In this document: one piece after another, positions 32,334 through 41,092 of the stretch
Layout of the letters: each line of letters starts with the position of its first letter
How positions within the stretch are numbered: the stretch's first letter is position 1
Assembly (NCBI RefSeq): GCF_022267515.1
Contig: NZ_JAKFGB010000022.1
Coordinates: 1 to 64,000 of the forward strand
Length of the DNA stretch: 64,000 nucleotides
Reading direction: 5' to 3'
From: Rubinisphaera margarita
Lineage (GTDB): Bacteria > Planctomycetota > Planctomycetia > Planctomycetales > Planctomycetaceae
Program-made: the position numbers and the translations under genes
The notes under the pieces: generated by a model
Told to the model about the DNA's origin: nothing
Seen by the model: the letters and a program-made list of their open reading frames with translations, nothing else
Database searches by the model: none

Positions 32334-33932
32334 TTACGATTCTTGCGTCGGCAGCTCTTCCGGGAAGAGTTTCTCCAGCGTGATGCGGGGCTTCTCAAGG
32401 TGAGCCTGATTCTGGCGAACCGTTTCCTGCACGAGCGGTTTCATCGGTCCGTCGAGGTGTTCGGTGATCCGCTGAGAGTTCTCCGAGAGGATCCGATCGG
32501 AAGTCGCGTAGTCCCGTTTGAGCGAGGCAATCACGGCTCGCCCTGCAAAGCCAACGGGGACGAGATTGAACTTGTCGGCTGCTCCCTGCTCGATGAAGTT
32601 TTCGAAGATCTTGCCGGCTTCGTCGTAGCGCCCCTGATTGAGATACAGAATCGCCAGCCGCACTTCGGCTCGCCAGCGTTCTTCCGACGTGCGATGAAAT
32701 TCGCGGAGCGCCTTCCACGCATCTTCGCTGCTGCCGGCGAGCATGGCGTCGGCGAACTGTTCGCGGGGCGTGCTTCGCTGAGTCGCCTGCAACGGCGGAT
32801 TCTGCGGCAGTCGCGGCCGGGCGAACCATCCGAGGCCACCGCCGACAATCAGGAACAGCAATCCCAGCAGAACGTAGCGTGTCCAGTTGAACGCGGAGGA
32901 ATCTGAAGCCGCCTTCGTCCGTGGCTGGGTCACCACTTCACTCAGGCTGCCGGTCGAATCCTCGAACGCCGTGACGGCGATTTCGTCTTTCGAGCCCTGC
33001 AGCGTCCGCATGATCTGGCGGATTTCCAGCAGCACTTCGCCGGCGTCGGTGTACCGATCGGTCGTCTTCTTAGCGATCATCTTGTGGACCATATCGCAGA
33101 CCCGCTTCGGCAGATCGGGCCGCCGCTTATGCAGGGGAGCGGGCTGGGCATTCACCTGCTTCATCGCGATGGCGATCGCTGTCTGTCCACGGAACGGCGG
33201 TCGTCCGGCAAGCATGTGGTAGCACGTGACGCCGAGCGAGTAGAGGTCGCTGCGATGATCGACTTTGTTGCCTTTCACCTGCTCCGGACTCATGTAGAGC
33301 GGCGTGCCCATCGTCACGCCTTCCTGAGTCAGGTGCATCCGTTCGCCGCCCAGAGTGAGTTGAGCCAGTCCGAAGTCGGCGACTTTCACCACACCTTTGC
33401 GGCTGATCAGAATGTTTTCCGGCTTGATATCGCGGTGAACGATACCGGCTTCTCCGGCCTTCTGCAGAGCCGAGGCGATCTGCCGGATGATGTGCAGCGC
33501 AACGGGCAGTTCGGGTGGCCCTTTGCGACGGATAAAATCGCGCAGGTTCATTCCCTGAACGTATTCCTGGGCGATGTAGTGGTAGCCGTCCGCCTCGCCA
33601 ATCGTATAAACCTGCACGATGTTGACGTGATTCAGGTTCGCGGCGGCCATCGCTTCGGTCTTGAAGCGATCGAGATAGGTCTCATCCGAAACCAGATCCG
33701 ACTTCATCACTTTCACCGCGACGTGCCGGTTCAGTGCGGTCTGTTCCGCCAGATAGACATTGGCCATGCCCCCCTTGCCGAGGCGACGGAGCAGACGAAA
33801 CTCACCCAGAACCACTCCAGACAGATCCTGAGCGGGGCTCGAAGTCGAACTCGTGGAAGGCGAAACCTGGGTGGCAGATTCAAGGCCGGAGTCCTGAGAC
33901 TCATCGTTCTGATCGTGATCCGTGGAACTCAT
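32334..33932 (-). CDS. Serine/threonine protein kinase with membrane anchor
   Basis: This Hanks-type kinase of 532 residues has a Ser/Thr-rich N-terminus, then the kinase domain (about 42-310): LGKGGMANVY (51-60), VAVK with Lys74, HRDIKPEN (Asp168) and DFG (186-188). A membrane helix near 350-370 (YVLLGLLFLIVGGGLGWFA) is followed by an extracytoplasmic tail of about 150 residues with TPR-like helices (LAILYLNQGRYDEAGKIF). Such architecture is common in planctomycetes. The target is unknown. A secreted protein gene follows downstream, possibly in the same transcript. Confidence 0.9.
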   Translation of the reverse strand: MSSTDHDQNDESQDSGLESATQVSPSTSSTSSPAQDLSGVVLGEFRLLRRLGKGGMANVYLAEQTALNRHVAVKVMKSDLVSDETYLDRFKTEAMAAANLNHVNIVQVYTIGEADGYHYIAQEYVQGMNLRDFIRRKGPPELPVALHIIRQIASALQKAGEAGIVHRDIKPENILISRKGVVKVADFGLAQLTLGGERMHLTQEGVTMGTPLYMSPEQVKGNKVDHRSDLYSLGVTCYHMLAGRPPFRGQTAIAIAMKQVNAQPAPLHKRRPDLPKRVCDMVHKMIAKKTTDRYTDAGEVLLEIRQIMRTLQGSKDEIAVTAFEDSTGSLSEVVTQPRTKAASDSSAFNWTRYVLLGLLFLIVGGGLGWFARPRLPQNPPLQATQRSTPREQFADAMLAGSSEDAWKALREFHRTSEERWRAEVRLAILYLNQGRYDEAGKIFENFIEQGAADKFNLVPVGFAGRAVIASLKRDYATSDRILSENSQRITEHLDGPMKPLVQETVRQNQAHLEKPRITLEKLFPEELPTQES

Positions 33933-34278
33933 TCTGTCGCGTGATTCCGGGTGTAGGCTGGACGAGTCGCGGGTCGTCTGGAAATTCGCACAGTCCTAAA
34001 GACTGTCCGCATAAACTAAGTCGCGAGAGACCGTGTCTCAATAACAATCTTACAGAAAACCGGTCCCGGAGACATGTCTGCCGTTAACCTTCGAGGATTT
34101 CTGGACGTAAACCCGTCAACTTCAACAGGATTAGATGTATTGATCTCATCTCGCCCGGCCCCGAAATCTCTCGCGAATATCTGCCCAGACAGATAGCATA
34201 AGCCTGTTTGGGTCGGCGGCACCGGCAGCGACTTCTTCAGAGTATTATCTACTACCCGAGAACAAAGGTGGCTGTTTC
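33933..34278. other. Intergenic region between divergent genes
   Basis: This 346-base spacer separates the divergent kinase and pyruvate kinase genes and must hold both promoters. No repeat, RNA gene or coding frame is convincing. AGGTGG near 34266-34271 is the ribosome binding site of pyk. Confidence 0.4.
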
Positions 34279-35736
34279 ATGGAATTCGTTCACCCTCACG
34301 GACAGCAGGCGCGAACTAAAATCATCGCCACGGTGGGTCCCGCCATTGAGTCGCGTGAACGACTGCAGGAACTGGTTGCCGCCGGGGTCGACGTCTTCCG
34401 GCTCAATTTCGCCCACGGCAACTACGACTGGCTCGGGGAGATCGTTGAGAAAATCCGTGCGATCTCCGTCGAAATGCAACAGCCGATCGGCATCCTCGGG
34501 GATCTGGCCGGGCCGAAGATCCGTCTCGGAGAGCTCCCGGCCGACGGCGTCGACTGCCCCATGGGCCAGCGATTCGAGTTCGTGAAGGGCGATGTGGAGT
34601 TCGACGGCGTCAAACTGACATCCACGTATGAGCATCTGATCGACGATCTCAATGTCGACGACGTGATTCTCCTGGCGGATGGGACGGTCGGAATGCACGT
34701 GGTCGAGAAGCCCGACGACAGTCATATCGTCTGCCAGGTGGACCGGCCGGGAATGATCCGCTCGCGACAGGGAATCAATCTTCCCGGAGCCAAACTACGG
34801 ACCCCCTGCCTGACGGAAAAGGACAAGGAAGATCTCGCCTGGGGACTGTCGCATCAGCTGACCTTCTTCGGGCTGAGTTTCGTTCGCGAAGCCAATGACC
34901 TGATTGAACTGCGCGAGCTCGTCAAATCTCACAACCCCGGTTACGAACCTCAGCTGATCGCCAAAATCGAAAAGGTCGAAGCGATTCGGGAACTCGAAGC
35001 GATCACCAAAGTCTGCGATGGCGTGATGGTGGCGCGCGGCGATCTGGGGGTCGAGTCCGACATCGCCTGGCTGCCGATTCTGCAGAAACAGATTATCCGC
35101 CACTGCAACGAACGTCGCATCCCGGTCATCACGGCCACGCAAATGCTCGACAGTATGGAAGAGCAACCTTTTCCGACGCGAGCGGAAGCCGCCGACGTGG
35201 CCAACGCGGTTCTTGATGGAACGGACGCCGTCATGCTTTCCGGCGAAACCGCGGTCGGAAAGTATCCCAAGCGAGCCGTCGCAATGATGGACAACATCGT
35301 CCGCTGCACCGAAGACGAAGTCCCGCTGCGGGGCGATGTCGACTGGAAAACGGAATCAAAGAATCGGGCCCTGGTCGTCACTGAAGCCGTCACGCTGGGC
35401 GCGTGCACGGTCGCCGAGCATCTGCATGCCGACCTGATGGTGCTCTGCACACGAACGGGGCGCACGGCGCTGGCCATCTCGCGGCAGCGGAGCAGCATTC
35501 CTCTGCTCGCGATCACGAACAGCAGAGTCACCGCAGCTAAAATGTGTCTGTACTGGGGCGTGATTCCGGTTCAGAACGATGTCGTCGAACAGGAAGCGAA
35601 AGCGATCCTCGATTTTGCCGTGCGTTGGGGACAGGAGCGAAACCTGCTCAAGTCCGGCAGCAGACTCGTCATGATTTCTGACACCGAATGGGGAGCAGAA
35701 GGTCACGACATGATGGTCGTTCATGTCGTCCGCTGA
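34279..35736 (+). CDS. pyk: Pyruvate kinase
   Basis: The enzyme converts phosphoenolpyruvate and ADP to pyruvate and ATP in glycolysis. The 485-residue protein has the family's N-terminus (RTKIIATVGPAIES), RLNFAHGN, the active-site region KIEKVEAI...VMVARGDLGVE with the catalytic lysine and magnesium-binding acids, and TATQMLDSM. The C-terminal allosteric domain is complete. The ATG at 34279 has AGGTGG about seven bases upstream. It is followed 21 bases later by a DUF1992 gene on the same strand. Confidence 0.95.
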   Translation: MEFVHPHGQQARTKIIATVGPAIESRERLQELVAAGVDVFRLNFAHGNYDWLGEIVEKIRAISVEMQQPIGILGDLAGPKIRLGELPADGVDCPMGQRFEFVKGDVEFDGVKLTSTYEHLIDDLNVDDVILLADGTVGMHVVEKPDDSHIVCQVDRPGMIRSRQGINLPGAKLRTPCLTEKDKEDLAWGLSHQLTFFGLSFVREANDLIELRELVKSHNPGYEPQLIAKIEKVEAIRELEAITKVCDGVMVARGDLGVESDIAWLPILQKQIIRHCNERRIPVITATQMLDSMEEQPFPTRAEAADVANAVLDGTDAVMLSGETAVGKYPKRAVAMMDNIVRCTEDEVPLRGDVDWKTESKNRALVVTEAVTLGACTVAEHLHADLMVLCTRTGRTALAISRQRSSIPLLAITNSRVTAAKMCLYWGVIPVQNDVVEQEAKAILDFAVRWGQERNLLKSGSRLVMISDTEWGAEGHDMMVVHVVR

Positions 35737-35757
35737 TCCCCCCCGAGGGCAAGCGAC

Positions 35758-36159
35758 ATGCAGGAGAAGAAAACGCCCCACGAAAGTTACGAAGCGTTTG
35801 CCGACCGGCTGATTCGTGAAGCCGAAGCTCGCGGTGAGTTTGCGAACCTGCCCGGCCTCGGCAAACCGATCCCCGGTCTCAACAAGTCTCGCGACGAGAA
35901 CTGGTGGATCAGAGACAAGCTGCGACGCGAGAACTTCAACCTGCTTCCCGAACGTCTGCAGGTGAAGCTCGAGATCGAGAAGCTGATGGAGTCGCTCGAT
36001 TCGTTCTCGAGTGAAGCACAACTCCGCACGCGAATTCGCCAGCTGAACGAGAAAGTCCGCGCAGCCCATTTTTCAGCCGCCGATGGCCCGACCACCCTGC
36101 TCACGGAAGTGGACGAAGAGAACGTCGTCGCTCAGTGGCGAGCGGGTATCGTGACGTAG
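35758..36159 (+). CDS. DUF1992 (DnaJ-homologue subfamily C28-like) protein
   Basis: The small soluble protein (133 aa) matches the DUF1992 pattern: an N-terminal IREAEARGEFANLPGLGKPI, then PGLNKSRDENWWIRDKL, followed by a helical tail. Homologues occur alone or as the conserved domain of eukaryotic DNAJC28, but this one has no J domain. The function is not known. GAGGG lies before the ATG, and it is probably co-transcribed with pyk. Confidence 0.8.
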   Translation: MQEKKTPHESYEAFADRLIREAEARGEFANLPGLGKPIPGLNKSRDENWWIRDKLRRENFNLLPERLQVKLEIEKLMESLDSFSSEAQLRTRIRQLNEKVRAAHFSAADGPTTLLTEVDEENVVAQWRAGIVT

Positions 36160-36589
36160 ACAGGCAGGCCAGCTGAGTTGACTGCGAACATGAGGGGAGA
36201 TCATCCAGCGACGATCTTACTCAGTTCGGAAGTATCGGCCTCCGAAGCACGCCACACGCAATTCCCCCTCCCTCTAACCCTCTCCCCCCGGGGCGAGGGA
36301 ACTTGACAGCGTGCCTGTCTTGTTGGAAGGCGACTAACGTGTTGAACATTATTGGGTGGGAGGCAGCCGGGCGGGGTTGCCATCCTAACCTGAAACGTCA
36401 GTGAGGGAACTTCGACGCTGCTTCCTGACTAGAGCGGATCGCTCTACCGTATGTCCGCGAATGAGCGTTGAATCGCCTGAAACGCTGCTTCTTTCGCGGA
36501 CCGAACGGTCACACCAAAAAGTAAACTGCTCTAACGCGACGGGATAAGAGTGGCTGATAATATCTCAGGCGCAGGAGTGGACCGCGCAT
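36160..36589. repeat. Gene-free stretch with dispersed repeats
   Basis: About 430 bases without a gene. A C-run / G-run repeat (about 36263-36303) ends in GAGGGAACT at 36295-36303, matching copies at 11844 and 22462. AGCGGATCGCTC at 36433-36444 is identical to a 12-mer in the spacer at 18557-18568 and is part of a longer palindrome here (AGAGCGGATCGCTCT). I see no coding frame or RNA gene. Confidence 0.45.
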
Positions 36590-36630
36590 AAAAAAAGAAG
36601 GTGAAGAAAGAGGGGACTTTCTTCACCTTC
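36590..36630 (-). terminator. Strong terminator of the cysteine-rich protein gene
   Basis: A perfect 14-bp stem (36597-36610 with 36617-36630), a six-base loop and seven A residues at 36590-36596 (U run on the minus strand) form a textbook Rho-independent terminator 59 bases after the cysteine-rich gene. Confidence 0.92.
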
Positions 36631-36688
36631 CAGATTCTCATTCGGCCTGAAGCCGTGTTGTTTTCAACAGTCTCACGACTGCGTCAAA

Positions 36689-37186
36689 CTAGTTGCAGCA
36701 GTGCGGTGCACAGCAGCTGGGAGCACAGCAGCTCGGGCAGCAAGCGTCGTCGCAGCAGACGTCCGGGCAGCAGCAGCTCGGAGCACAGCAGCTAGGAACG
36801 CAGCACTTTTCCTGTGGGCAGCAGCAGCTCGGAGCACAGCAGCTCGGGCAGCAAGCGTCGTCACAGCAGGTGTCCGGGCAGCAGCAAGTCGGAGCGCAGC
36901 AGGTGTTGCAGCAGCTGTCATCGCAGCAGACGTCCGGGCAGCAGCAAGAAGGTGCACAGCAAGTCGGGCAGCAAGCATCGTCGCAGCAGACGTCTGGGCA
37001 GCAGCAAGAAGGAACGCAGCAATCATCGACGCAGTAATCTTCCGGGCAGCAGCAGGAAGGAGCACAGCAATCGACGTAGCTACGACACTTCTTCAGGAGA
37101 CGACCCTTGAACAGGCCAGCTTCAGCGTCAGCGAAGCTCATACAACACAGCATCATGGCAGCAGCGAAACAGATAGTCTTTTTCAT
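36689..37186 (-). CDS. Secreted, extremely cysteine-rich repeat protein
   Basis: A Sec signal peptide (KKTICFAAAMMLCCMSFADAEA) leads a mature chain of roughly 141 residues with about 56 cysteines, nearly 40 percent. They occur as CC and CCC clusters in a 20-residue repeat built from CCAPS, CCCPDV and CCDDACCPS; the underlying DNA repeats with a 60-base period. Each full unit carries an acidic DD pair and two or three prolines; no other residue type dominates. The ATG at 37186 has GAGGAG seven bases upstream, and a strong terminator follows, so it is a single, probably well expressed gene. I know no named family. Disulfide-crosslinked envelope protein and metal-binding protein are both possible. 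Planctomycete walls were reported long ago to be rich in cystine and proline. Confidence 0.85.
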   Translation of the reverse strand: MKKTICFAAAMMLCCMSFADAEAGLFKGRLLKKCRSYVDCCAPSCCCPEDYCVDDCCVPSCCCPDVCCDDACCPTCCAPSCCCPDVCCDDSCCNTCCAPTCCCPDTCCDDACCPSCCAPSCCCPQEKCCVPSCCAPSCCCPDVCCDDACCPSCCAPSCCAPHCCN

Positions 37187-38034
37187 TTGAATTCTCCTCG
37201 AACTCTTTTCTGAGGACATCGTCGCGAATTGAGTATTGACTCCGGGGACACTCCCAAAAGGTTCAGTCAGATATCAATTCACTCGACACGGAAAGTAACG
37301 GGCAAACCTGTCAATGTATTTCGGCGATGCTTCACGCAGACACCGCTCGAAATTGTCCAAACTCTGAAGTGAACAGGATCGCAGGCTCAAGATACCGGTT
37401 GTTCCGGTTATGACGGTTGAACCGCATTCCGGCAGACCACCACACATGTCCAACCGCGTGTGCACACAGAAGGACTGCCGGAATTCAATTCGTTTCCGGG
37501 GAACAATGTTCGATATCGCAAGTCCGGTCATCATCATTGCTGTCAATCACTGAAGACATGCAGCAGGAAGAAGAACGCCTGCCTGATTCACCTGTTGCCT
37601 GAAACCGTTTGCGAAGGTGCCGATCTCGAAGAAGCCCGCAAGCGACAGAAAGATGGGCTATTACCGTCTCGTTAACCTGGTAAGACTGGTGATAGTTCTT
37701 CTGTCCGGTCACCTCTGCTGCCCGAAGGCCGCATTCCATTTCAGGTCCGAATCCCGGAAGGATCCGGCTCACTCGTCGGCAGACACCACAGTCAGGTTAT
37801 TGCCGTCGACATAGAGAATTTCGGACGTCTCCGGCTGCCATTCCGTAACGAATTTTGACGCATCGTCTTGCTTATCCAGGTGATAACCTCGACGCGATTT
37901 ACCCCATTTCACACCGAACGCAAAACCCCTGAAAATAAGGGCTTCCGGACAATTGCCGCATCGAATCGTCTTCGTTTTTCGCTCGAACCTTGAGGCGATT
38001 CCCGAGCGAAATCGAGAAGTGCGTCGAAAAAGAA
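37187..38034. other. Long gene-free stretch upstream of the cysteine-rich gene
   Basis: About 850 bases with no gene I can support. It must contain the promoter of the cysteine-rich gene. A minus-strand open frame at 37769-38044 ends in a protein-like sequence (KFVTEWQPETSEILYVDG) but begins inside the metY terminator without a ribosome binding site; it could be a decayed gene end or a short unannotated gene starting at an internal GTG or TTG codon. GC appears lower than in flanking genes. Confidence 0.35.
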
Positions 38035-38065
38035 AAAGCCGCACAGCTCAATGCTGTACGGCTTT
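38035..38065 (-). terminator. Terminator of metY
   Basis: A 13-bp stem with one mismatch (38035-38047 with 38053-38065) and a five-base loop is followed on the minus strand by a U-rich run (TTTTTCTTTTT read from 38037 down). It lies 38 bases after the metY stop. Confidence 0.85.
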
Positions 38066-38102
38066 CACCGGTTGATCGGATTATGACCTCACAGGCCGTC
38101 GA

Positions 38103-39407
38103 TCAGATCTGATCCAGAGCCTGTTTCAGGTCGCCAATAATGTCGTCGATGTCTTCGATCCCGACGGAAAGTCGGACGAACTCGGGACGGACGCCGGTCG
38201 AAAGCTGCTCTTCGGTCGAAAGCTGCTGGTGCGTTGTGCTCGCCGGATGAATGATCAGCGACTTCGCATCGCCGATGTTGGCCAGGTGCGAGAACAGCTT
38301 CACGCTGTTGATCAGCTTGATCCCTTTCTCACGCTGCTGTTCCGGAGAGTCGCCGGCAATGCCGAAGCCGAAGACCGAGCTGCAACCGCGTGGCAGATAC
38401 TTCTTGCCCAGCTCGTAGCTGGCGTGCGACTTCAGTCCGGTGTGATTCACCCACGAGACCTTGGGATGATCGTCGAGGAATTCGGCGACCTTCTGAGCAT
38501 TCTCGCTATGCCGCGGCATCCGCAGGTGCAGCGTTTCGAGCCCCTGCAGGAACTGGAACGCATTGAACGGACTCATCGAAGCTCCGGTGTCGCGCAGAAT
38601 TTGCGTGCGAGCTTTAATGATGTAGGCCATGTTCATCGGGCCGAAAGTTTCGAAGAACTTCATACCGTGATAGCTCGGCTCCGGCTCGGTCAGTTCGGGG
38701 AACTTTCCGTTATCCCAGGGGAAGTCTCCCTTCTCGATGAGAATTCCGCCGATCGTGGTGCCGTGACCGCCAATGAACTTCGTACAGGAATGCACGACGA
38801 TATCGGCTCCCCACTTGAACGGCTGACACAGGTACGGCGACGCGGTCGTGTTATCGACGATCAGCGGAATGCCGGCATCGTGAGCAATCTTGGCGATCGC
38901 TTCGATATCCGGGACATCGGCGCGAGGATTCCCGACGGTTTCGACGAAAATAGCCCGGGTGTTGTCATCGATCGCCGCCTTGAAGCTCGACGGATCGGTC
39001 TGATCGACGAACTTGCAGTCGATGCCCAGCTTCGGCAGCGTGTAGTGGAACAGGTTGTAGGTTCCGCCGTACAAGCTCGACGACGACACAACGTTCTTCC
39101 CGGCTCCCATAATGTTCAGGATGGAGTAAGTCACAGCCGATGAACCGGAGGCCAGCGCCAGTGCCCCCGAACCGCCTTCCAGAGCAGCCAGACGCTTCTC
39201 CAGCACATCGCACGTCGGATTCATCAGCCGCGAGTAGATGTTGCCGAACTCCTGCAATCCGAACAGTCGAGCGGCGTGGTCGGTATCGTTGAAGACGTAA
39301 GACGTCGTCTGATAAATCGGCACGGCTCGGGAATTGGTCGTCGGATCAGGCACCTGCCCGGCGTGGAGGCAAAGCGTGTCGGGACCGTAATTCGGTTCTT
39401 CACTCAT
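38103..39407 (-). CDS. metY: O-acetylhomoserine sulfhydrylase (MetY type)
   Basis: This PLP enzyme makes homocysteine from O-acetylhomoserine and sulfide in methionine synthesis. At 434 residues it is the longer MetY class rather than the roughly 380-residue MetB/MetC class. The PLP lysine lies in HSCTKFIGGHGTTIGG (Lys210), and N-terminal landmarks LCLHAGQ, QTTSYVF and SGSSAVTYS fit. It is transcribed alone with its own terminator. No riboswitch motif was recognised upstream by eye. Confidence 0.92.
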   Translation of the reverse strand: MSEEPNYGPDTLCLHAGQVPDPTTNSRAVPIYQTTSYVFNDTDHAARLFGLQEFGNIYSRLMNPTCDVLEKRLAALEGGSGALALASGSSAVTYSILNIMGAGKNVVSSSSLYGGTYNLFHYTLPKLGIDCKFVDQTDPSSFKAAIDDNTRAIFVETVGNPRADVPDIEAIAKIAHDAGIPLIVDNTTASPYLCQPFKWGADIVVHSCTKFIGGHGTTIGGILIEKGDFPWDNGKFPELTEPEPSYHGMKFFETFGPMNMAYIIKARTQILRDTGASMSPFNAFQFLQGLETLHLRMPRHSENAQKVAEFLDDHPKVSWVNHTGLKSHASYELGKKYLPRGCSSVFGFGIAGDSPEQQREKGIKLINSVKLFSHLANIGDAKSLIIHPASTTHQQLSTEEQLSTGVRPEFVRLSVGIEDIDDIIGDLKQALDQI

Positions 39408-39531
39408 GGTGTCAGCTTTCGTTGGTGTTAGACAAGAAGTTTAGGTTCGACAACTCGGATAGCATTGAGTTGAAGAGATTTCTGCGACTAGGGACTTGTG
39501 AGAAACGCAATTCAACCAGTGAATGGGCAGG

Positions 39532-40011
39532 TTAGATGTTGGAAACAAGTCGCTGATTCTGAACCACAATCTTCGGGTTCAATTCCAGAAGTGTCCGCTC
39601 TAAGCGTCTAACCTGGTCCTCATTAGGGAGCCAGAACAGTTCCGACTCAAACTCACCAATTAGTTCCACTGAAATCGGCTCGCCGAAATGTACTTTCATG
39701 AGTTGGACACTCTCAATCGGAATCTTTGAGAACTCGCTCTGCGAAACCGTATATCGAAAATTGTGCTTCAGACACCCACCTTCGACCACAATGCGGTCAG
39801 ATGAGAATTCTCGTTCTGCTCTAAGCCCACGAATCCAGCCGTGGTAGCACAGGCCAAACCAGATCGACAAAACAAGGAGTGATCCGACATCCGAAACCTG
39901 GTTTGCGGCCACGCAGGCAACTGCGATGACCATGAACGCTCCGTGAACATATGACGAAAAATGGTCGGGACCGTCCTGATCCCAGACTTCACATTCAAAA
40001 TCGGGCTCCAT
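39532..40011 (-). CDS. Hypothetical small membrane protein of lower GC
   Basis: I do not recognise this 159-residue protein. A short polar N-terminus (EPDFECEVWDQDGPDHF) precedes two membrane helices (about 25-60), and then a soluble domain with strand-like segments (DRIVVEGGCLKHNFRYTV, SVELIGEFESELFWLP) that resembles small PH-like or DUF domains. The ATG at 40011 has GGAG five bases upstream and is preferred over the frame start at 40071. By eye its base composition is more A/T-rich than its neighbours, which may mean transfer. Confidence 0.55.
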   Translation of the reverse strand: MEPDFECEVWDQDGPDHFSSYVHGAFMVIAVACVAANQVSDVGSLLVLSIWFGLCYHGWIRGLRAEREFSSDRIVVEGGCLKHNFRYTVSQSEFSKIPIESVQLMKVHFGEPISVELIGEFESELFWLPNEDQVRRLERTLLELNPKIVVQNQRLVSNI

Positions 40012-40094
40012 GCGGTCTCCGGCTGTGAAGCTATTATTCGAGAAAGCAGGATCGCTGGGCCGAACTCCCATCGGATGCCGACGTTTTCAGTCGC

Positions 40095-40120
40095 GCCCCG
40101 GCCCTCGAAACGGCCGGGGC
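40095..40120 (-). terminator. Terminator-like hairpin
   Basis: A 9-bp G/C-only stem (40095-40103 with 40112-40120) with an eight-base loop lies 31 bases after the minus-strand TIM-barrel stop. There is no clear U run, so it is a weaker call. Confidence 0.5.
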
Positions 40121-40150
40121 ACTCCTTTTCCGATTCCTTCTTCAGCGAAC

Positions 40151-41092
40151 TTAGCCCAGCTCGGCAATCGCCTTCTCGAGCATTTCCTTCGACTTGCGAA
40201 TGCCGGCGTACTCGTCGAGTTCCTTCCCTTCGTACTCGATGCCGCAGTATCCGGAGTAGCCGGCCGCTTTAACGATCTTCATCATCCGCAGAATGTCGGT
40301 CTTCTTGTTGAAGCGGCTGTCGACGGTCATGAACGGCTGGTCGTCGACGAAGTCGTGCGTCTTCACGCTGACAGCCTTCGCGAACGGCATCAGTTCTTCG
40401 ACGCCCTGATAACGGTCGTACCAGATATCCTTGTTGCGATCGATGGCGAAGTTGCCGAAGTCGGGCAGGGTGCCGCAGCGGGGGTTGTCGACCTTCTTCA
40501 TCACGCTCGACAGCCAGGCTCCACTGGAGGAGAGTCCGCCGTGATTCTCCACGATCACATTCAGTCCCTGCGGAGCAGCGTATTCCGTGAGACGGCTCAG
40601 ACCATCGGCGGCCCGATCGATCTGTTCTTCATAGGTGCCGCTGCTGGCCGCGTTCACGCGAACCGAATGACAGCCCAGGAACTTCGCAGCGTCGACCCAC
40701 TTGTGATGGTTTTCAACCGCCTGAGTTCGCTTCTTCTCGTCGGCATCACCGAGGTTGCCCTCACGGTCGACCATGATGAGCAGGCTGGTCACACCTTCGC
40801 CCTCAGCTCGCGACTTGAGTTCTTTGAGGTACTTCTCGTCCGTCGCCTTGTCCATGTAGAACTGGTTGACGTACTCGATGCCGGTAATGCCGAATTCCTG
40901 TTTGGCCGTCTTGGCGAAATCGAGCGGATCGAGCTTGCCGTCGAAGAAGGCCTTGTGCAGCGACCACTGTGCCAGCGAAATCTTGAATTCCTGCGACTTG
41001 GCGGCTGCGAAAGCCGAGGGAATTCCCGGCAACAGCAGACCGGCTCCCACAGCAGAACAGGTTTGCAGAAACTGACGGCGTGAAACTGACAT
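40151..41092 (-). CDS. Tat-exported xylose-isomerase-like TIM barrel protein
   Basis: The protein (313 aa) begins with a twin-arginine signal (SRRQFLQTCSAVGAGLLLPG...AFAA) and continues as an AP-endonuclease-2 / sugar-phosphate isomerase-epimerase barrel. Candidate metal ligands are the glutamate in VIVENHGG, the Asp in LPDFGNF, His in SVKTHDFV and the late GIEYEG. Planctomycetes encode many exported members with uncertain sugar substrates. The ATG at 41092 has GGAG eight bases upstream and gives the Tat signal, unlike the longer frame to 41143. It is divergent from a sulfatase gene, which suggests shared use of sulfated sugars; this is inference. Confidence 0.85.
   Translation of the reverse strand: MSVSRRQFLQTCSAVGAGLLLPGIPSAFAAAKSQEFKISLAQWSLHKAFFDGKLDPLDFAKTAKQEFGITGIEYVNQFYMDKATDEKYLKELKSRAEGEGVTSLLIMVDREGNLGDADEKKRTQAVENHHKWVDAAKFLGCHSVRVNAASSGTYEEQIDRAADGLSRLTEYAAPQGLNVIVENHGGLSSSGAWLSSVMKKVDNPRCGTLPDFGNFAIDRNKDIWYDRYQGVEELMPFAKAVSVKTHDFVDDQPFMTVDSRFNKKTDILRMMKIVKAAGYSGYCGIEYEGKELDEYAGIRKSKEMLEKAIAELG

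Noticed and set aside
36693..37037. Plus-strand open frame encoding a Gln/Gly/Ala-rich repeat protein
   Set aside because: It is the antisense of the cysteine-rich repeat gene; the 60-base repeat keeps other frames open. It has no ribosome binding site, and the minus strand has signal peptide, ribosome binding site and terminator.
36689..37080. CRISPR-like regular repeats
   Set aside because: The 60-base repeats have no unique spacers, are continuous coding sequence, and no cas gene is present.
39565..39590. T-loop-like GGTTCAATTCC suggesting a tRNA
   Set aside because: It lies inside the small membrane protein gene and no acceptor or anticodon stem can be formed around it.
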